From positions 1 to 24,863 of the forward strand of contig JBDNCJ010000052.1 in assembly GCA_046719715.1 (NCBI GenBank): a stretch of 24,863 bases of DNA. The letters run 5' to 3'. This DNA comes from JANWWM01 sp046719715 (GTDB lineage: Bacteria > Bacteroidota > Chlorobiia > Chlorobiales > Thermochlorobacteraceae). Positions 1 to 7,770 of the stretch are shown in pieces. The translations under genes were made by a program, and so were the position numbers. Numbering within the stretch: position 1 is the stretch's first letter; every line of letters begins with the position of its first letter. The notes under the pieces are model-generated. The model ran no database searches, had not been told where the DNA came from, and saw only the letters and a program-made list of their open reading frames with translations.

Positions 1-1
1 G

Positions 2-73
2 CTAAACGATGTGGAGAAACTTTTGGGACAACTCAAAGCAGTTTTGCAAAAAGGAGAAACAACAACGCCTTGA
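2..73 (+). CDS. C-terminal tail of an unidentified protein (partial)
   Basis: The second forward frame is open from the window edge and gives a 23-residue tail that begins LNDVEKLLGQLKAVLQKG, is rich in Leu, Lys and Gln, and ends in TTTP before TGA. It looks like an amphipathic helix at the end of a real protein. Nothing here identifies the family; some sulfatases end in a comparable helix, but that is only a thought. It converges on the minus-strand cytochrome gene, leaving about 6 bases between the two stops, so no terminator fits between them. Confidence 0.45.
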   Translation, partial: LNDVEKLLGQLKAVLQKGETTTP

Positions 74-79
74 ACCTAC

Positions 80-619
80 CTACGGTCTCAATCCGAAGGT
101 TCGCACGAAGTCGCGATGACCGAAATCACCGGGCACGTTCGAAGTTGTTTTGGTGAGACTGTGGCACGGCACGCAATCGGCTCCGCGATTAACAGGCCAA
201 AGCACGCGTCCGTCGGCGTAGTATTCGCCCCACACCCAATTTTGTGCGGCGTTGGTGGCGGCAGAGTTTTTCAGCATCACGGCAAGAAAGACGAGCGAAT
301 CGCCGCTGTTGTTGTAGATTTCTTTGACAACCAAAGAGCCATTTGGAAAAGTTGAATTGAGCGGCAACTTTCCGCTGTCGGTTAAAACTGCCGAAGCGAT
401 TGGATTGAATTTGACGCGAATAAAACCGCCGTGTCCGCCGCCGCCAACAGTAAACGGAAGCGTATCGGGGTTGTTCTTGTAAAATGTAAAGTCGCCAGCG
501 CGTGCAAGGCTGAACAGTTCAGAATCCGTGTAAGTCTTTGCGTGCTCTTGCATCAAAGAGTCGCTTTCAGAACAAGCCGCCGTCAGAAGCAGTAAGCAGA
601 ACAATAACTTTTTTCGCAT
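80..619 (-). CDS. Cytochrome P460-like monohaem c lipoprotein
   Basis: A 179-residue exported protein. Residues 1-16 form a lipoprotein signal peptide (MRKK, a Leu-rich core, then LTAAC with Cys16 as the lipidated residue), so it should sit on the periplasmic face of a membrane. A single haem c motif, CVPCH, lies at residues 149-153 near the C-terminus. The stretch before it (FPNGSLVVKEIY, then AVMLKN and WVWGEYYADGRV) resembles the cytochrome P460 family, in which a beta-sandwich carries one c-type haem. Some P460 members oxidise hydroxylamine or bind NO, but many have no known function, so no substrate is assigned. It is divergent from the toxin-antitoxin pair, separated by about 60 bases. 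Confidence 0.7.
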   Translation of the reverse strand: MRKKLLFCLLLLTAACSESDSLMQEHAKTYTDSELFSLARAGDFTFYKNNPDTLPFTVGGGGHGGFIRVKFNPIASAVLTDSGKLPLNSTFPNGSLVVKEIYNNSGDSLVFLAVMLKNSAATNAAQNWVWGEYYADGRVLWPVNRGADCVPCHSLTKTTSNVPGDFGHRDFVRTFGLRP

Positions 620-679
620 TTGATTTTACAGTAAGTTGCTCAACGATACCACGACCGTATCACATTAACATCACAAACC

Positions 680-895
680 ATGAAAACTTTGAAAGTTCAG
701 AAAACAGGATTATTGATTCCGAAACGATTCCTTAAAAATGCCGACAAAGTTCAAGTTTTAGAGGAAAACGGAAAAATTATCATCACGCCAATTTTGAATA
801 ACGATGCGATTTTAAATCTCGGCAAACGTCCGATTCACATGGGGATTCAAGATGCTTCTACAAACTTAGACCGTTATTTGTATGAAGCAAAATAA
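680..895 (+). CDS. AbrB/MazE-type antitoxin, partner of a PIN toxin
   Basis: A 71-residue protein. Residues 2-37 (LKVQKTGLLIPKRFL, then a VQVLEENGKIIITP strand pair) have the swapped-hairpin pattern of AbrB/VapB-type DNA-binding domains. The acidic, helical C-terminus (from about residue 45, ending NLDRYLYEAK) would be the part that binds and blocks the toxin. It overlaps the downstream PIN gene by 14 bases, the usual translational coupling of toxin-antitoxin operons, and such pairs normally repress their own promoter. No clear Shine-Dalgarno site precedes the ATG. The pair is visibly more AT-rich than the flanking metabolic genes, which fits acquisition by transfer. Confidence 0.72.
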   Translation: MKTLKVQKTGLLIPKRFLKNADKVQVLEENGKIIITPILNNDAILNLGKRPIHMGIQDASTNLDRYLYEAK

Positions 896-1307
896 TCGCT
901 ACTTCATTGATACGAGCTATATCATCGCATTAGAGATTTCAGACGACCAGCATCATTCGCAAGCATTATCGCACTGGAATCGCCTCATTTCAAAACCAAT
1001 TTATTTAGTAACCACCTCATATGTGTTTGACGAAATCGTAACTTTCTTTAATACGCGCAGGCACCACTCAAAAGCATTAGAAATCGGTGGATATTTATTG
1101 GACAGCCCCTCTGTGAATATGGTTTTTGTTGATGAAACACTCTTTCATGAAGCATGGCAATACTTTCAAAAGCACTCGGATAAAAAGTTTTCATTGACAG
1201 ATTGCCTTTCTTTTCTTGTGATGCAGAAATTTCAAATAAACACAGCCTTAACGTTTGACAAACATTTTTCTCAAGCTGGATTCAAAGTTCAACCGACACA
1301 ACGTTAG
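882..1307 (+). CDS. PIN-domain ribonuclease toxin (VapC-like)
   Basis: A 141-residue single-domain PIN protein. The acidic residues that bind the metal are in place: Asp10 in FIDTSY, Glu51 in DEIVTF, Asp107 in LTDCLS and Asp126 in TFDKHF. VapC toxins with this site cleave RNA, often tRNA or rRNA, in the cytoplasm when their labile antitoxin is lost; that activity is known for the family and inferred here. The start ATG lies inside the antitoxin gene and is the only reasonable start, since it puts the first catalytic Asp on the first beta strand. The module ends only 26 bases before the large reductase gene. Confidence 0.8.
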   Translation: MKQNNRYFIDTSYIIALEISDDQHHSQALSHWNRLISKPIYLVTTSYVFDEIVTFFNTRRHHSKALEIGGYLLDSPSVNMVFVDETLFHEAWQYFQKHSDKKFSLTDCLSFLVMQKFQINTALTFDKHFSQAGFKVQPTQR

Positions 1308-1333
1308 TTCTTCACCATTCCAATTCTACGACT

Positions 1334-3706
1334 ATGACGCCACACAACGCCTTAAAAACAGCCCTTCAACTTCTTCTTTCTGGTCGCTCGATTGATGCTT
1401 TTACTGCAAAAGACATCGGACTGGTCGATGAACTCACCGAGGGCGATGCTGTGATTCGTGCGACTGAACTTGCACGCGAGTTTATCACTGGAACAAACGG
1501 ACACGCATTGAAATCAGCATTTGAAGCGCGTCAAGCCGCTGTGCAATCGTGGGAGTTGCCCGCCGCTTTTCCCGACTCACTTTTGCAAGATGAAGAAATC
1601 CAAACGCTGATTGGCGCACTCAAACACTCTGGGCGCGAAAAAGCCGTCGAGAAAATTCTCACTGCCTTACGTATTGGCTTTGAACAGGGCATCTCAAAAG
1701 GCATTGAAGCCGAAGCCAAATTTTTCGCCCAAGCCGTTGTTTCGCCAGACGAAGGCAAAGCAGGCATTGAAGCCTTCCTTGAAAAACGCTCTAAACCACT
1801 CCCGCCGCGAGCGCGCAAAAAAATTTCGAAGGAAGAAGAGCAAGCACTTTTAGCCACAGGCGACCTCCTTCCGATTGATGCGCCGTTCTTTCCGGGCGTT
1901 ACGAAAATTCCGAAGTATCAATATGCGCTTGCCGTTGTGCGCGATGAAAAGACGGGCGCGATTCCGCACGGCGACCCAATTAAAGCCGAAATCAAAATCA
2001 TCACAACCGTCCCCGAACCTTCGCCGAATGAAGTTCTGCTTTATATGCTCACCAGCGAAATCAACTTTAACGACATTTGGGGCATTCAAGGTATTCCCGT
2101 CTCGCAGATGGAAGGAAACGACCAAGACATCTACATCACGGGAAGCGGCGGACTTGCACTCATTGCCGCCGTCGGCTCGGAAGTCTTGCGCGAAGGACGC
2201 TTGAAGGTCGGCGATATGGTTACAGTTTATTCCGGACAATCCGATTTGCTTTCGCCGCAAGCCGCCTTAGACCCGATGTTTTGCGATTTCAAAATTCAAG
2301 GCTATGAAACAGGCGACGGCTCACATCAGCAGTTTATGGTCTCGCAAGCCCCGCAATGCCACAAAAAGCCGCAAGACCTCACGCTTGAAGCCGCTGGCAG
2401 TTATGTGCTCAATGTCGGCACTGTCTTTCGCGCTCTTTTCACAACGCTTCAAATCGAAAGCAATAAATCCATTTTCATTGAAGGCGCGGCGACAGGCACA
2501 GGCAACGAAGCCCTCAAAATCGCCGTCAAATCAGGCTTGAATGTGATTGGACTTGTTTCAAGCGACGAGCGCGGCAAACAAATTGAAGCGCAAGGCGCAA
2601 AGTACATCAACCGCAAAGACAAATCCATCGAGAAAATTTTCACGAAGATTCCCGAAAAACCAAGCGACATCAAGAAGTGGGCGAAAGCAGGCGAAGCATT
2701 CTTGAAGAAAATTAAATCGCTCAACGGCGGCAAACTTGTCGACTATGCCGTCTCGCACGCGGGCGAGCAATCTTTTCCGCGAACCTTTCAAGCCTTAGCC
2801 CAAGGCGGAACGCTCACCTTCTACGGCGCGTCGAGCGGCTATCATTTTACTTTTCTCGGCAAAAAAGGCGCGTCAACGCCCGACGAAATGCTTTCCAAAA
2901 TCCGCTTTCGCGCCAATGAATCGGCACTCTGCTACTACGGCACAAGCGTCGATAAATCAGGCATTGTTGATGAAATCGGATTGGAAATTCTTGAAACCCT
3001 GCGCGAGCGCAAGGCGCGAATCGTCGTTGCTTGTTACACCAACGCGCAAAAGGAATTTATCGAATCGCTCGGCTTCGGCGATTCCATTAAAGGCGTGCTC
3101 TCGATTGAAGCCATGAAAATTCGTTATCAAGACGATTTCGAGTGGCACGAAACCATGAAAGCCCTGCCCGATGCGCGCAAAGAAACCGCTAAGTTCAAAG
3201 CCGCCGTTCAAGAGTTTAACGACAAGGTCTTCAAGCCTTTTGGCGGCGAAGTGGGAAAAGCTTTGCGCTCGCCCGATAATCCGCGAGGCAATCCCGACAT
3301 TGTGTTTGAGCGTGCTGGTCACGATGCGCTTGCCGTCTCGACTGCCGTCGTTAAACCCTTCACAGGCAAAGTGATTTACTGCGAAGACATGAACGGCAAA
3401 CGATACAGTTTCTACGCGCCCCAAGTCTGGATGCGTCAACGCCGAATTTATATGCCGTCTGCCAACATCTTCGGCACGCACCTGTGCAACGCCAACGAGG
3501 TTTCCGTCATGAACGATATGGTTGACGCCGGCGTGATTGAAATTACCGAACCATATATCGTCAGTTTCGATGAAATCCCGCAAGCGCACCAAGATATGTG
3601 GGAAAACAAGCACAAAGCCGGTAACTATGTCGGCAACCACTGCATTCCACAACGCGGCTTGAAAACCAAAGAAGAACTTTTCAATGCGTGGAGTTTGAAG
3701 AAGTAG
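1334..3706 (+). CDS. Acrylyl/crotonyl-CoA reductase-like protein with a crotonase remnant
   Basis: A 790-residue protein of the zinc-independent medium-chain dehydrogenase type. The core resembles crotonyl-CoA carboxylase/reductase and the reductase domain of propionyl-CoA synthase: NFND at 244-247, GYET at 323-326, the nucleotide-binding GAATGTG at 384-390, and a tail from DIVFERAG (655-662) through WMRQRR to the HKAGN-type ending. The likely reaction is NADPH-dependent reduction of a short enoyl-CoA such as acrylyl-CoA. Residues 1-57 (LLLSGRSIDAFTAKDIGLVDEL) match only the C-terminal third of an enoyl-CoA hydratase, without its oxyanion hole or catalytic residues. A helical linker (about 60-180) follows. 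An in-frame stop lies 76 bases upstream of the ATG, so the missing half is not nearby. Carboxylation ability cannot be judged from sequence alone. Confidence 0.72.
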   Translation: MTPHNALKTALQLLLSGRSIDAFTAKDIGLVDELTEGDAVIRATELAREFITGTNGHALKSAFEARQAAVQSWELPAAFPDSLLQDEEIQTLIGALKHSGREKAVEKILTALRIGFEQGISKGIEAEAKFFAQAVVSPDEGKAGIEAFLEKRSKPLPPRARKKISKEEEQALLATGDLLPIDAPFFPGVTKIPKYQYALAVVRDEKTGAIPHGDPIKAEIKIITTVPEPSPNEVLLYMLTSEINFNDIWGIQGIPVSQMEGNDQDIYITGSGGLALIAAVGSEVLREGRLKVGDMVTVYSGQSDLLSPQAALDPMFCDFKIQGYETGDGSHQQFMVSQAPQCHKKPQDLTLEAAGSYVLNVGTVFRALFTTLQIESNKSIFIEGAATGTGNEALKIAVKSGLNVIGLVSSDERGKQIEAQGAKYINRKDKSIEKIFTKIPEKPSDIKKWAKAGEAFLKKIKSLNGGKLVDYAVSHAGEQSFPRTFQALAQGGTLTFYGASSGYHFTFLGKKGASTPDEMLSKIRFRANESALCYYGTSVDKSGIVDEIGLEILETLRERKARIVVACYTNAQKEFIESLGFGDSIKGVLSIEAMKIRYQDDFEWHETMKALPDARKETAKFKAAVQEFNDKVFKPFGGEVGKALRSPDNPRGNPDIVFERAGHDALAVSTAVVKPFTGKVIYCEDMNGKRYSFYAPQVWMRQRRIYMPSANIFGTHLCNANEVSVMNDMVDAGVIEITEPYIVSFDEIPQAHQDMWENKHKAGNYVGNHCIPQRGLKTKEELFNAWSLKK

Positions 3707-3720
3707 CTCGAGAAAATTTG

Positions 3721-3751
3721 AGGCAGAAGTGTTTTCCGCCTTTCTGTTTTT
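3721..3751 (+). terminator. Putative intrinsic terminator after the reductase gene
   Basis: AGGCAGAA (3721-3728) pairs with TTCCGCCT (3734-3741) with one A/C mismatch and a 5-base loop, followed by a T-rich run ending TCTGTTTTT. It lies 15 bases past the reductase stop and would separate it from the PAP2 operon. Confidence 0.55.
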
Positions 3752-3813
3752 ATGCGCTCTTATGTTTGAATGTTTGGGTTGATTACATTTGTAAAACAAC
3801 GAACTGAATCTGC

Positions 3814-4425
3814 ATGGACGCCCTTCAGGCTTTCAACCTTGAACTTTTCTTCGCGATTAATAGCGGGCTTAAAAGTCCGCTTGGCGATGTGCTTTTGGGC
3901 TATACAACGTATTTGGGCGACGGCATGGTGCTTTACCCCATCGCGATTCTCGGACTCTTTTTGATAGACCGCAAGCGATTTTGGGCGAACTTCGGGCTTG
4001 TTGTTTTAGCGGCGATTCTCGGCGGTGCGGTGATGCAAGCCTTGAAGTTTTATTTCAATGCGCCGCGTCCGCTTGCCTTTTTTGACGAAGCAATTCAGCG
4101 CGGTGAAGTGGTTGTCAATGTGATGTTTGAACCGTTGCGTGCCCGTGCATTTCCGTCAGGACATGCGCAAACCGCATTCACCTTTGCGCATATTTTTTCA
4201 TTTCTTCTCAACCGCACTTTACTTCTAAAAACCCACGTGCGCATTCTGCAAATTTTGTTTTACAGCTTGGCAACCTTGACTTCCGTTTCGCGCGTTTATG
4301 TCGGCGCGCATTTCCCGATTGATATTTTGGCGGGAGCGGCGATTGGCTTATTCTTCTCGCAACTTGTCATTTGGGGTGTTCAGTTTTATGAACGCTCATC
4401 TCTAAAACTCTCTTCTTCCGATTAG
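3814..4425 (+). CDS. PAP2-family membrane phosphatase
   Basis: A 203-residue integral membrane protein with all three signature motifs of the type 2 phosphatidic acid phosphatase superfamily: K78-P86 (KFYFNAPRP), P114-H117 (PSGH) and S159-D170 (SRVYVGAHFPID). His166 is the expected nucleophile and His117 the acid/base. Hydrophobic segments at about 24-50, 61-78, 120-133, 145-157 and 171-190 fit the usual multi-pass fold with the active site at the periplasmic face. Substrates in this family include undecaprenyl diphosphate and phosphatidate-type lipids; which one applies here cannot be told. It starts a probable operon, with the DUF4293 gene 3 bases downstream. Confidence 0.88.
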   Translation: MDALQAFNLELFFAINSGLKSPLGDVLLGYTTYLGDGMVLYPIAILGLFLIDRKRFWANFGLVVLAAILGGAVMQALKFYFNAPRPLAFFDEAIQRGEVVVNVMFEPLRARAFPSGHAQTAFTFAHIFSFLLNRTLLLKTHVRILQILFYSLATLTSVSRVYVGAHFPIDILAGAAIGLFFSQLVIWGVQFYERSSLKLSSSD

Positions 4426-4428
4426 TCT

Positions 4429-4911
4429 ATGTTTTTTCGTCTTCAAAGTCTTTACCTTTTGCTTGCGCTTGTGTGTGCGCTCTTGAACATGAATTTTTAT
4501 CCATTTTGGCGATACGACTTTCGTGCAGCTGATGGCGCGTTGCTTTCAGAGCCAATGTGGTTGTATGGGCTGTCGATTTTCGGTCGCAGTGGCGAAGTGA
4601 GCGTGGTTTTCTATGTGTTTAATATCGCCTTGTGTTTGAGTGCGGCACTTGCACTTATCTCGCTTTTTCTTTTCAAGAATCGCAAGCGCCAAGCGTTAGT
4701 TTGTTATGTTGGCGTGCTTGTTTCGTTTGTAGCCCTTGCCTTTGCGCTTTTGGCTTCGTTTGCCTTGAAATCCAAACTTGGCAACGATGCAGTTGAAAGC
4801 ACGGCGGAACTCGGCTTTTACGCGCTGGCGGCTATTCCAATTCTCTTTTTCGTTTCGGCTCGCGCGATTTTAAGAGATGAAGAAATTGCGACGGCATACC
4901 AACGACTCTAA
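4429..4911 (+). CDS. DUF4293 family membrane protein
   Basis: A 160-residue protein with four predicted membrane segments (about 5-25, 60-84, 90-114 and 128-145). It opens with FFRLQSLYLLLA, has a central KNRKRQALVCY motif after the second segment, and ends with ARAILRDEEIATAYQRL. That matches the pattern of DUF4293 (a QTxYLL start, an NRxxQ middle and a RAIxxDExLxxxxxRL end), a family known to me mainly from Bacteroidota and of unknown function. It is translated directly after the PAP2 gene and its stop is 10 bases before the preferred pdxA start, so the three genes are probably one transcript. It is the best taxonomic hint in the window. Confidence 0.75.
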   Translation: MFFRLQSLYLLLALVCALLNMNFYPFWRYDFRAADGALLSEPMWLYGLSIFGRSGEVSVVFYVFNIALCLSAALALISLFLFKNRKRQALVCYVGVLVSFVALAFALLASFALKSKLGNDAVESTAELGFYALAAIPILFFVSARAILRDEEIATAYQRL

Positions 4912-4921
4912 CGACGATGCG

Positions 4922-5917
4922 ATGATTCCAACCATTTTACTCACGCAAGGCGACCTCAACGGCATTGGCACAGAACTCATTCTGAAATCGTTTCCGACAC
5001 TGCGCCGCTTAAAGGCTCGCTTCTGTGCCGTCGGCTCGTTTCAAGCGTTTGAGTTTCAGCGCGCACATTTCAACTTTCCCCTCAAACTCGCTCACATTCA
5101 TTCGCTTGACGAACTACGCACGCTCTCGCCAAGCGTTCTACCTGTCTTGAACATTGAGCACAAAGCCAAAACCCATTTCGGGAAAATTCGTGCCGAGGCG
5201 GGCGACCTTGCCATGAAAACCGTTGAATTTGCGGCGCGGCTTTGTCTTGAACAAAAAGCCGATGCCATCGTTACTGCACCCATTCACAAAGAAGCAATTT
5301 CAAAAGCCGGTTGGAAGTTCGAAGGACACACCGATTTTCTCGCCCATCTCTGCAATCGGAAAGTTCAAATGCTTCTTGTCGATGAGCGTTCAAGCTTGCG
5401 CGTTGCGCTCGCCACCGTTCATGTTCCGATTGCCAACGTCTCGGAACGCTTGATTTCACAAGGGATTTCGGAGAAAGTCTCAATGCTTCACGACGCACTG
5501 CGGCGCGATTTCGGCATTCAAAAGCCGCGCATTGCCGTTTTGGGACTCAATCCGCACGCTTCCGACGGCGGCGTCATCGGCAGAGAGGAAGAAGACATTT
5601 TGAAGCCGATGCTGAAAGCCTTAAAGCGCAAGTTTTCACTTGATGGCATTTTTGCCGCTGATGGCTTTTTCGGAGCCAAACGCTATCGCGACTTCGATGC
5701 CGTGCTGGCGATGTATCACGACCAAGCCTTGATTCCGTTCAAAATGCTTGCCTTTGAAACGGGAGTTAATCTGACATTGGGATTGCCATTTGTGCGCACC
5801 TCGCCCGACCATGGAACAGCCTTTGACATTGCAGGAAAAGGCACCGCGAACGCTTCAAGTTTCATTTGCGCCACTGAGCTCGGGCTCAAACTTTCTCTCT
5901 CTCGTCGCACTTCTTGA
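4922..5917 (+). CDS. pdxA: 4-hydroxythreonine-4-phosphate dehydrogenase
   Basis: A 331-residue cytosolic enzyme of DXP-dependent vitamin B6 synthesis. It oxidises 4-phosphohydroxy-L-threonine with NAD; the product decarboxylates to 3-amino-1-hydroxyacetone phosphate, which PdxJ then uses. Family motifs are present: the start IPTILLTQGDLNGIG, APIHKEAISKAG, GHTDFLA, GLNPHASDGG, AMYHDQALIPFK and SPDHGTAFDIAGKG. His136, His212 and His266 match the three metal-binding histidines of the E. coli enzyme. An in-frame ATG lies 45 bases upstream, inside the DUF4293 gene, but the ATG at 4922 puts the first beta strand at the N-terminus as in homologues. It is third in the PAP2 operon and ends 7 bases from the convergent SRPBCC gene. 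pdxJ is not in the window. Confidence 0.92.
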   Translation: MIPTILLTQGDLNGIGTELILKSFPTLRRLKARFCAVGSFQAFEFQRAHFNFPLKLAHIHSLDELRTLSPSVLPVLNIEHKAKTHFGKIRAEAGDLAMKTVEFAARLCLEQKADAIVTAPIHKEAISKAGWKFEGHTDFLAHLCNRKVQMLLVDERSSLRVALATVHVPIANVSERLISQGISEKVSMLHDALRRDFGIQKPRIAVLGLNPHASDGGVIGREEEDILKPMLKALKRKFSLDGIFAADGFFGAKRYRDFDAVLAMYHDQALIPFKMLAFETGVNLTLGLPFVRTSPDHGTAFDIAGKGTANASSFICATELGLKLSLSRRTS

Positions 5918-5924
5918 ATCCAGA

Positions 5925-6446
5925 TTACGCCATTTCCAACCGACCGAGCGCGTTGACGGTATTCTGCAAAAACTCTGTCGCAATCGTCTGCATTTTGTTT
6001 TTCATTTGCGCCGACATAAACGCCTCTCCCATCAAGATTCCCAGCGGGTGCAGTTCCGTTCCTGAATTGCGATGCAGTTCAATCGAGAGATTCATCGTAA
6101 CAAACGTTTGCTCAGGCGCAATGTATTCAAAGGCAAGCGAGCAATTCATCAAATTTTTCTGCCCGTTTTGCAACGCGCGATGATAAAACGTATCGGCTTT
6201 TTGATAATACTCCGTGAGAATGTTGAGCTGAATCGGCGCGGCGAGCGGCATTGGAATTTCATATTCCCACTCGTAAAGCGGCTTGGCGTCGGGACTTTCG
6301 CCAACGGGACGAACCGCCTTGACGTTCGGCATATACAGTTCAAATGTTTTGGGGTTTGCGAGGAATTCCATTAAACGGTTTTTTTCAATCGGGACATCAT
6401 ACACGGTGCAAATTTGCGCACCGACTTGAAAAGTATTGGTTTGCAT
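5925..6446 (-). CDS. SRPBCC-like (START/Bet v1 fold) protein of unknown function
   Basis: A 173-residue cytosolic protein without a signal peptide or membrane segment. The order of elements suggests a lipid/ligand-binding SRPBCC fold: an N-terminal strand, a helix with the LMEFLANPKTFELYMPNV pattern (typical of family members, where a position is fixed before 'xxxMPNV'), a series of amphipathic strands (YEWEYEIPMP, LNILTEYY, TFVTMNLSIEL), and a long C-terminal helix (residues 140-170). Ligand and role are unknown. DUF1997-like proteins of phototrophs have a similar layout, but I cannot confirm membership. It is divergent from the methyltransferase gene across 146 bases and convergent with pdxA. 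Confidence 0.55.
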   Translation of the reverse strand: MQTNTFQVGAQICTVYDVPIEKNRLMEFLANPKTFELYMPNVKAVRPVGESPDAKPLYEWEYEIPMPLAAPIQLNILTEYYQKADTFYHRALQNGQKNLMNCSLAFEYIAPEQTFVTMNLSIELHRNSGTELHPLGILMGEAFMSAQMKNKMQTIATEFLQNTVNALGRLEMA

Positions 6447-6592
6447 TGTCCGAAGTAAAATGATTGTTGTGTCGGCGTAACCGCTCTTCGAACTTCGTTT
6501 TTGATTACAACTAAATTAACAAACGCTTTCGAGTTTTATATTCGTTTCAATCCGCCCTATTTCAACTTTTTTCGTTTTCAACTTTTCTCGAT

Positions 6593-7768
6593 ATGCACAA
6601 ACTCACCTTGCGCAAGAACGAAGAGCGGCGACTTCACTTCGGGCATCAATGGATTTTCAGCAACGAACTTGCCGACGTTCCGAAACACATTCCCGCCGGC
6701 GAAGTCGTCGCGCTTTATTCGCACTCGAGCCGCTTTCTCGGCATCGGCTTTTTTAATCCGCACTCGCTCATTTCGTTTCGTTTGCTTTCAGAAATCCAAC
6801 AAGATGTTTCACAAGCATTTTTTGAAGAGCGATTCAAACAAGCCTATAACCTTCGCAAAACACTTTATCCCGAAAGCCGCACCAATGCCTTTCGCCTCGT
6901 TCATGCTGAAAGCGACCGCCTTCCCGGTCTAATCATTGATAAATTTGATTCTGTTTTTTCGGTGCAAACGTTTTCGGCAGGCATGGAAAAGCATCTCGGC
7001 GATATTTGCAACGCGCTTCAATCGCTCTTTTCACCGACGGCGATTGTCATTCGCAACGAATCCGACCTGCGTTTGCTCGAGGGATTAAACCAATACAAAC
7101 GCGTCGAGTTTGGCTCCGTCAACGGAAAAGTTGAGATTTATGACGACGAGATTTTTTATGAAGTTGACATCCTGAATGGACACAAGACGGGATTTTTTTT
7201 AGACCAACGCGAAAACCGAAAAGCCATTCGCCCATTTGCCCACAATGCCGACGTGCTCGATGTCTTCACCAGCGACGGCGGATTCGCACTCAACGCCTGC
7301 AAAGCCAACGCAAACCAAGTCCTAGCTATTGACGCTTCCGACGACGCACTAACCCGCGCCACACACAACGCCCAGCGCAACGGCTTCTCACAACTGCAAA
7401 CCCTCAAAGCCGATGCTTTCGAAGTGCTGGAAACTTTCGTCAAAGAACAGCGTCAATACGACCTCGTCATGATTGACCCGCCAAGCCTGACGAAATCGAA
7501 GAAAACCGTCGCCACCGCCCTTCAAGCCTATCGCAAACTCAATCGATTAGGCATTTCGCTCGTTAAGCCAAGCGGATTTTTTGCGACGTCGTCTTGCTCT
7601 CACCATGTCGGCGAATCAGAGTTTTTCGAGACCGTTCAGAAAGCCAGCCGTGATGCAAAACGCGAAATCGTCTTGCTTCAAAAGGCTTCACAAGCCCCCG
7701 ACCACCCCGTCCTGCTTGCCATGCCCGAAACCCAGTATTTGAAATTCGGTTTGTTTTTGGTTCGCTGA
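6593..7768 (+). CDS. rlmI: RlmI-type 23S rRNA (cytosine-C5) methyltransferase
   Basis: A 391-residue protein with an N-terminal PUA domain (about 1-75, with HQWIFSNEL and VALYSHSSRFLGIGFFN), a central EEHUD-like domain with GHKTGFFLDQREN, and a C-terminal Rossmann methyltransferase domain. The SAM-binding motif is DVFTSDGGFAL, motif IV is IDPP (294-297), and the catalytic-type cysteine is Cys335 in TSSCSHH. E. coli RlmI makes m5C1962 of 23S rRNA; the same target is inferred. DVFTSDGGF is less usual than the common DLFCYTGGF form. The first ATG fits the PUA start of homologues. It is a single gene with its own divergent promoter region, followed by a long hairpin. Confidence 0.82.
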   Translation: MHKLTLRKNEERRLHFGHQWIFSNELADVPKHIPAGEVVALYSHSSRFLGIGFFNPHSLISFRLLSEIQQDVSQAFFEERFKQAYNLRKTLYPESRTNAFRLVHAESDRLPGLIIDKFDSVFSVQTFSAGMEKHLGDICNALQSLFSPTAIVIRNESDLRLLEGLNQYKRVEFGSVNGKVEIYDDEIFYEVDILNGHKTGFFLDQRENRKAIRPFAHNADVLDVFTSDGGFALNACKANANQVLAIDASDDALTRATHNAQRNGFSQLQTLKADAFEVLETFVKEQRQYDLVMIDPPSLTKSKKTVATALQAYRKLNRLGISLVKPSGFFATSSCSHHVGESEFFETVQKASRDAKREIVLLQKASQAPDHPVLLAMPETQYLKFGLFLVR

Positions 7769-7770
7769 AA

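Noticed and set aside
2957..3799. A 280-codon open frame on the minus strand
   Set aside because: It lies opposite the reductase gene, whose protein has clear family motifs; the minus-strand translation has no recognisable pattern and mirrors codon bias.
4877..4921. Upstream ATG start for pdxA
   Set aside because: It would add 15 residues overlapping the DUF4293 reading frame, and homologues start at the IPTILLTQGD strand given by the ATG at 4922.
7191..7201. Run of eight T bases inside rlmI as a possible phase-variation site
   Set aside because: It encodes the conserved GFFLDQREN motif and the frame is intact, so the run follows from the protein sequence; slippage is possible but not supported.
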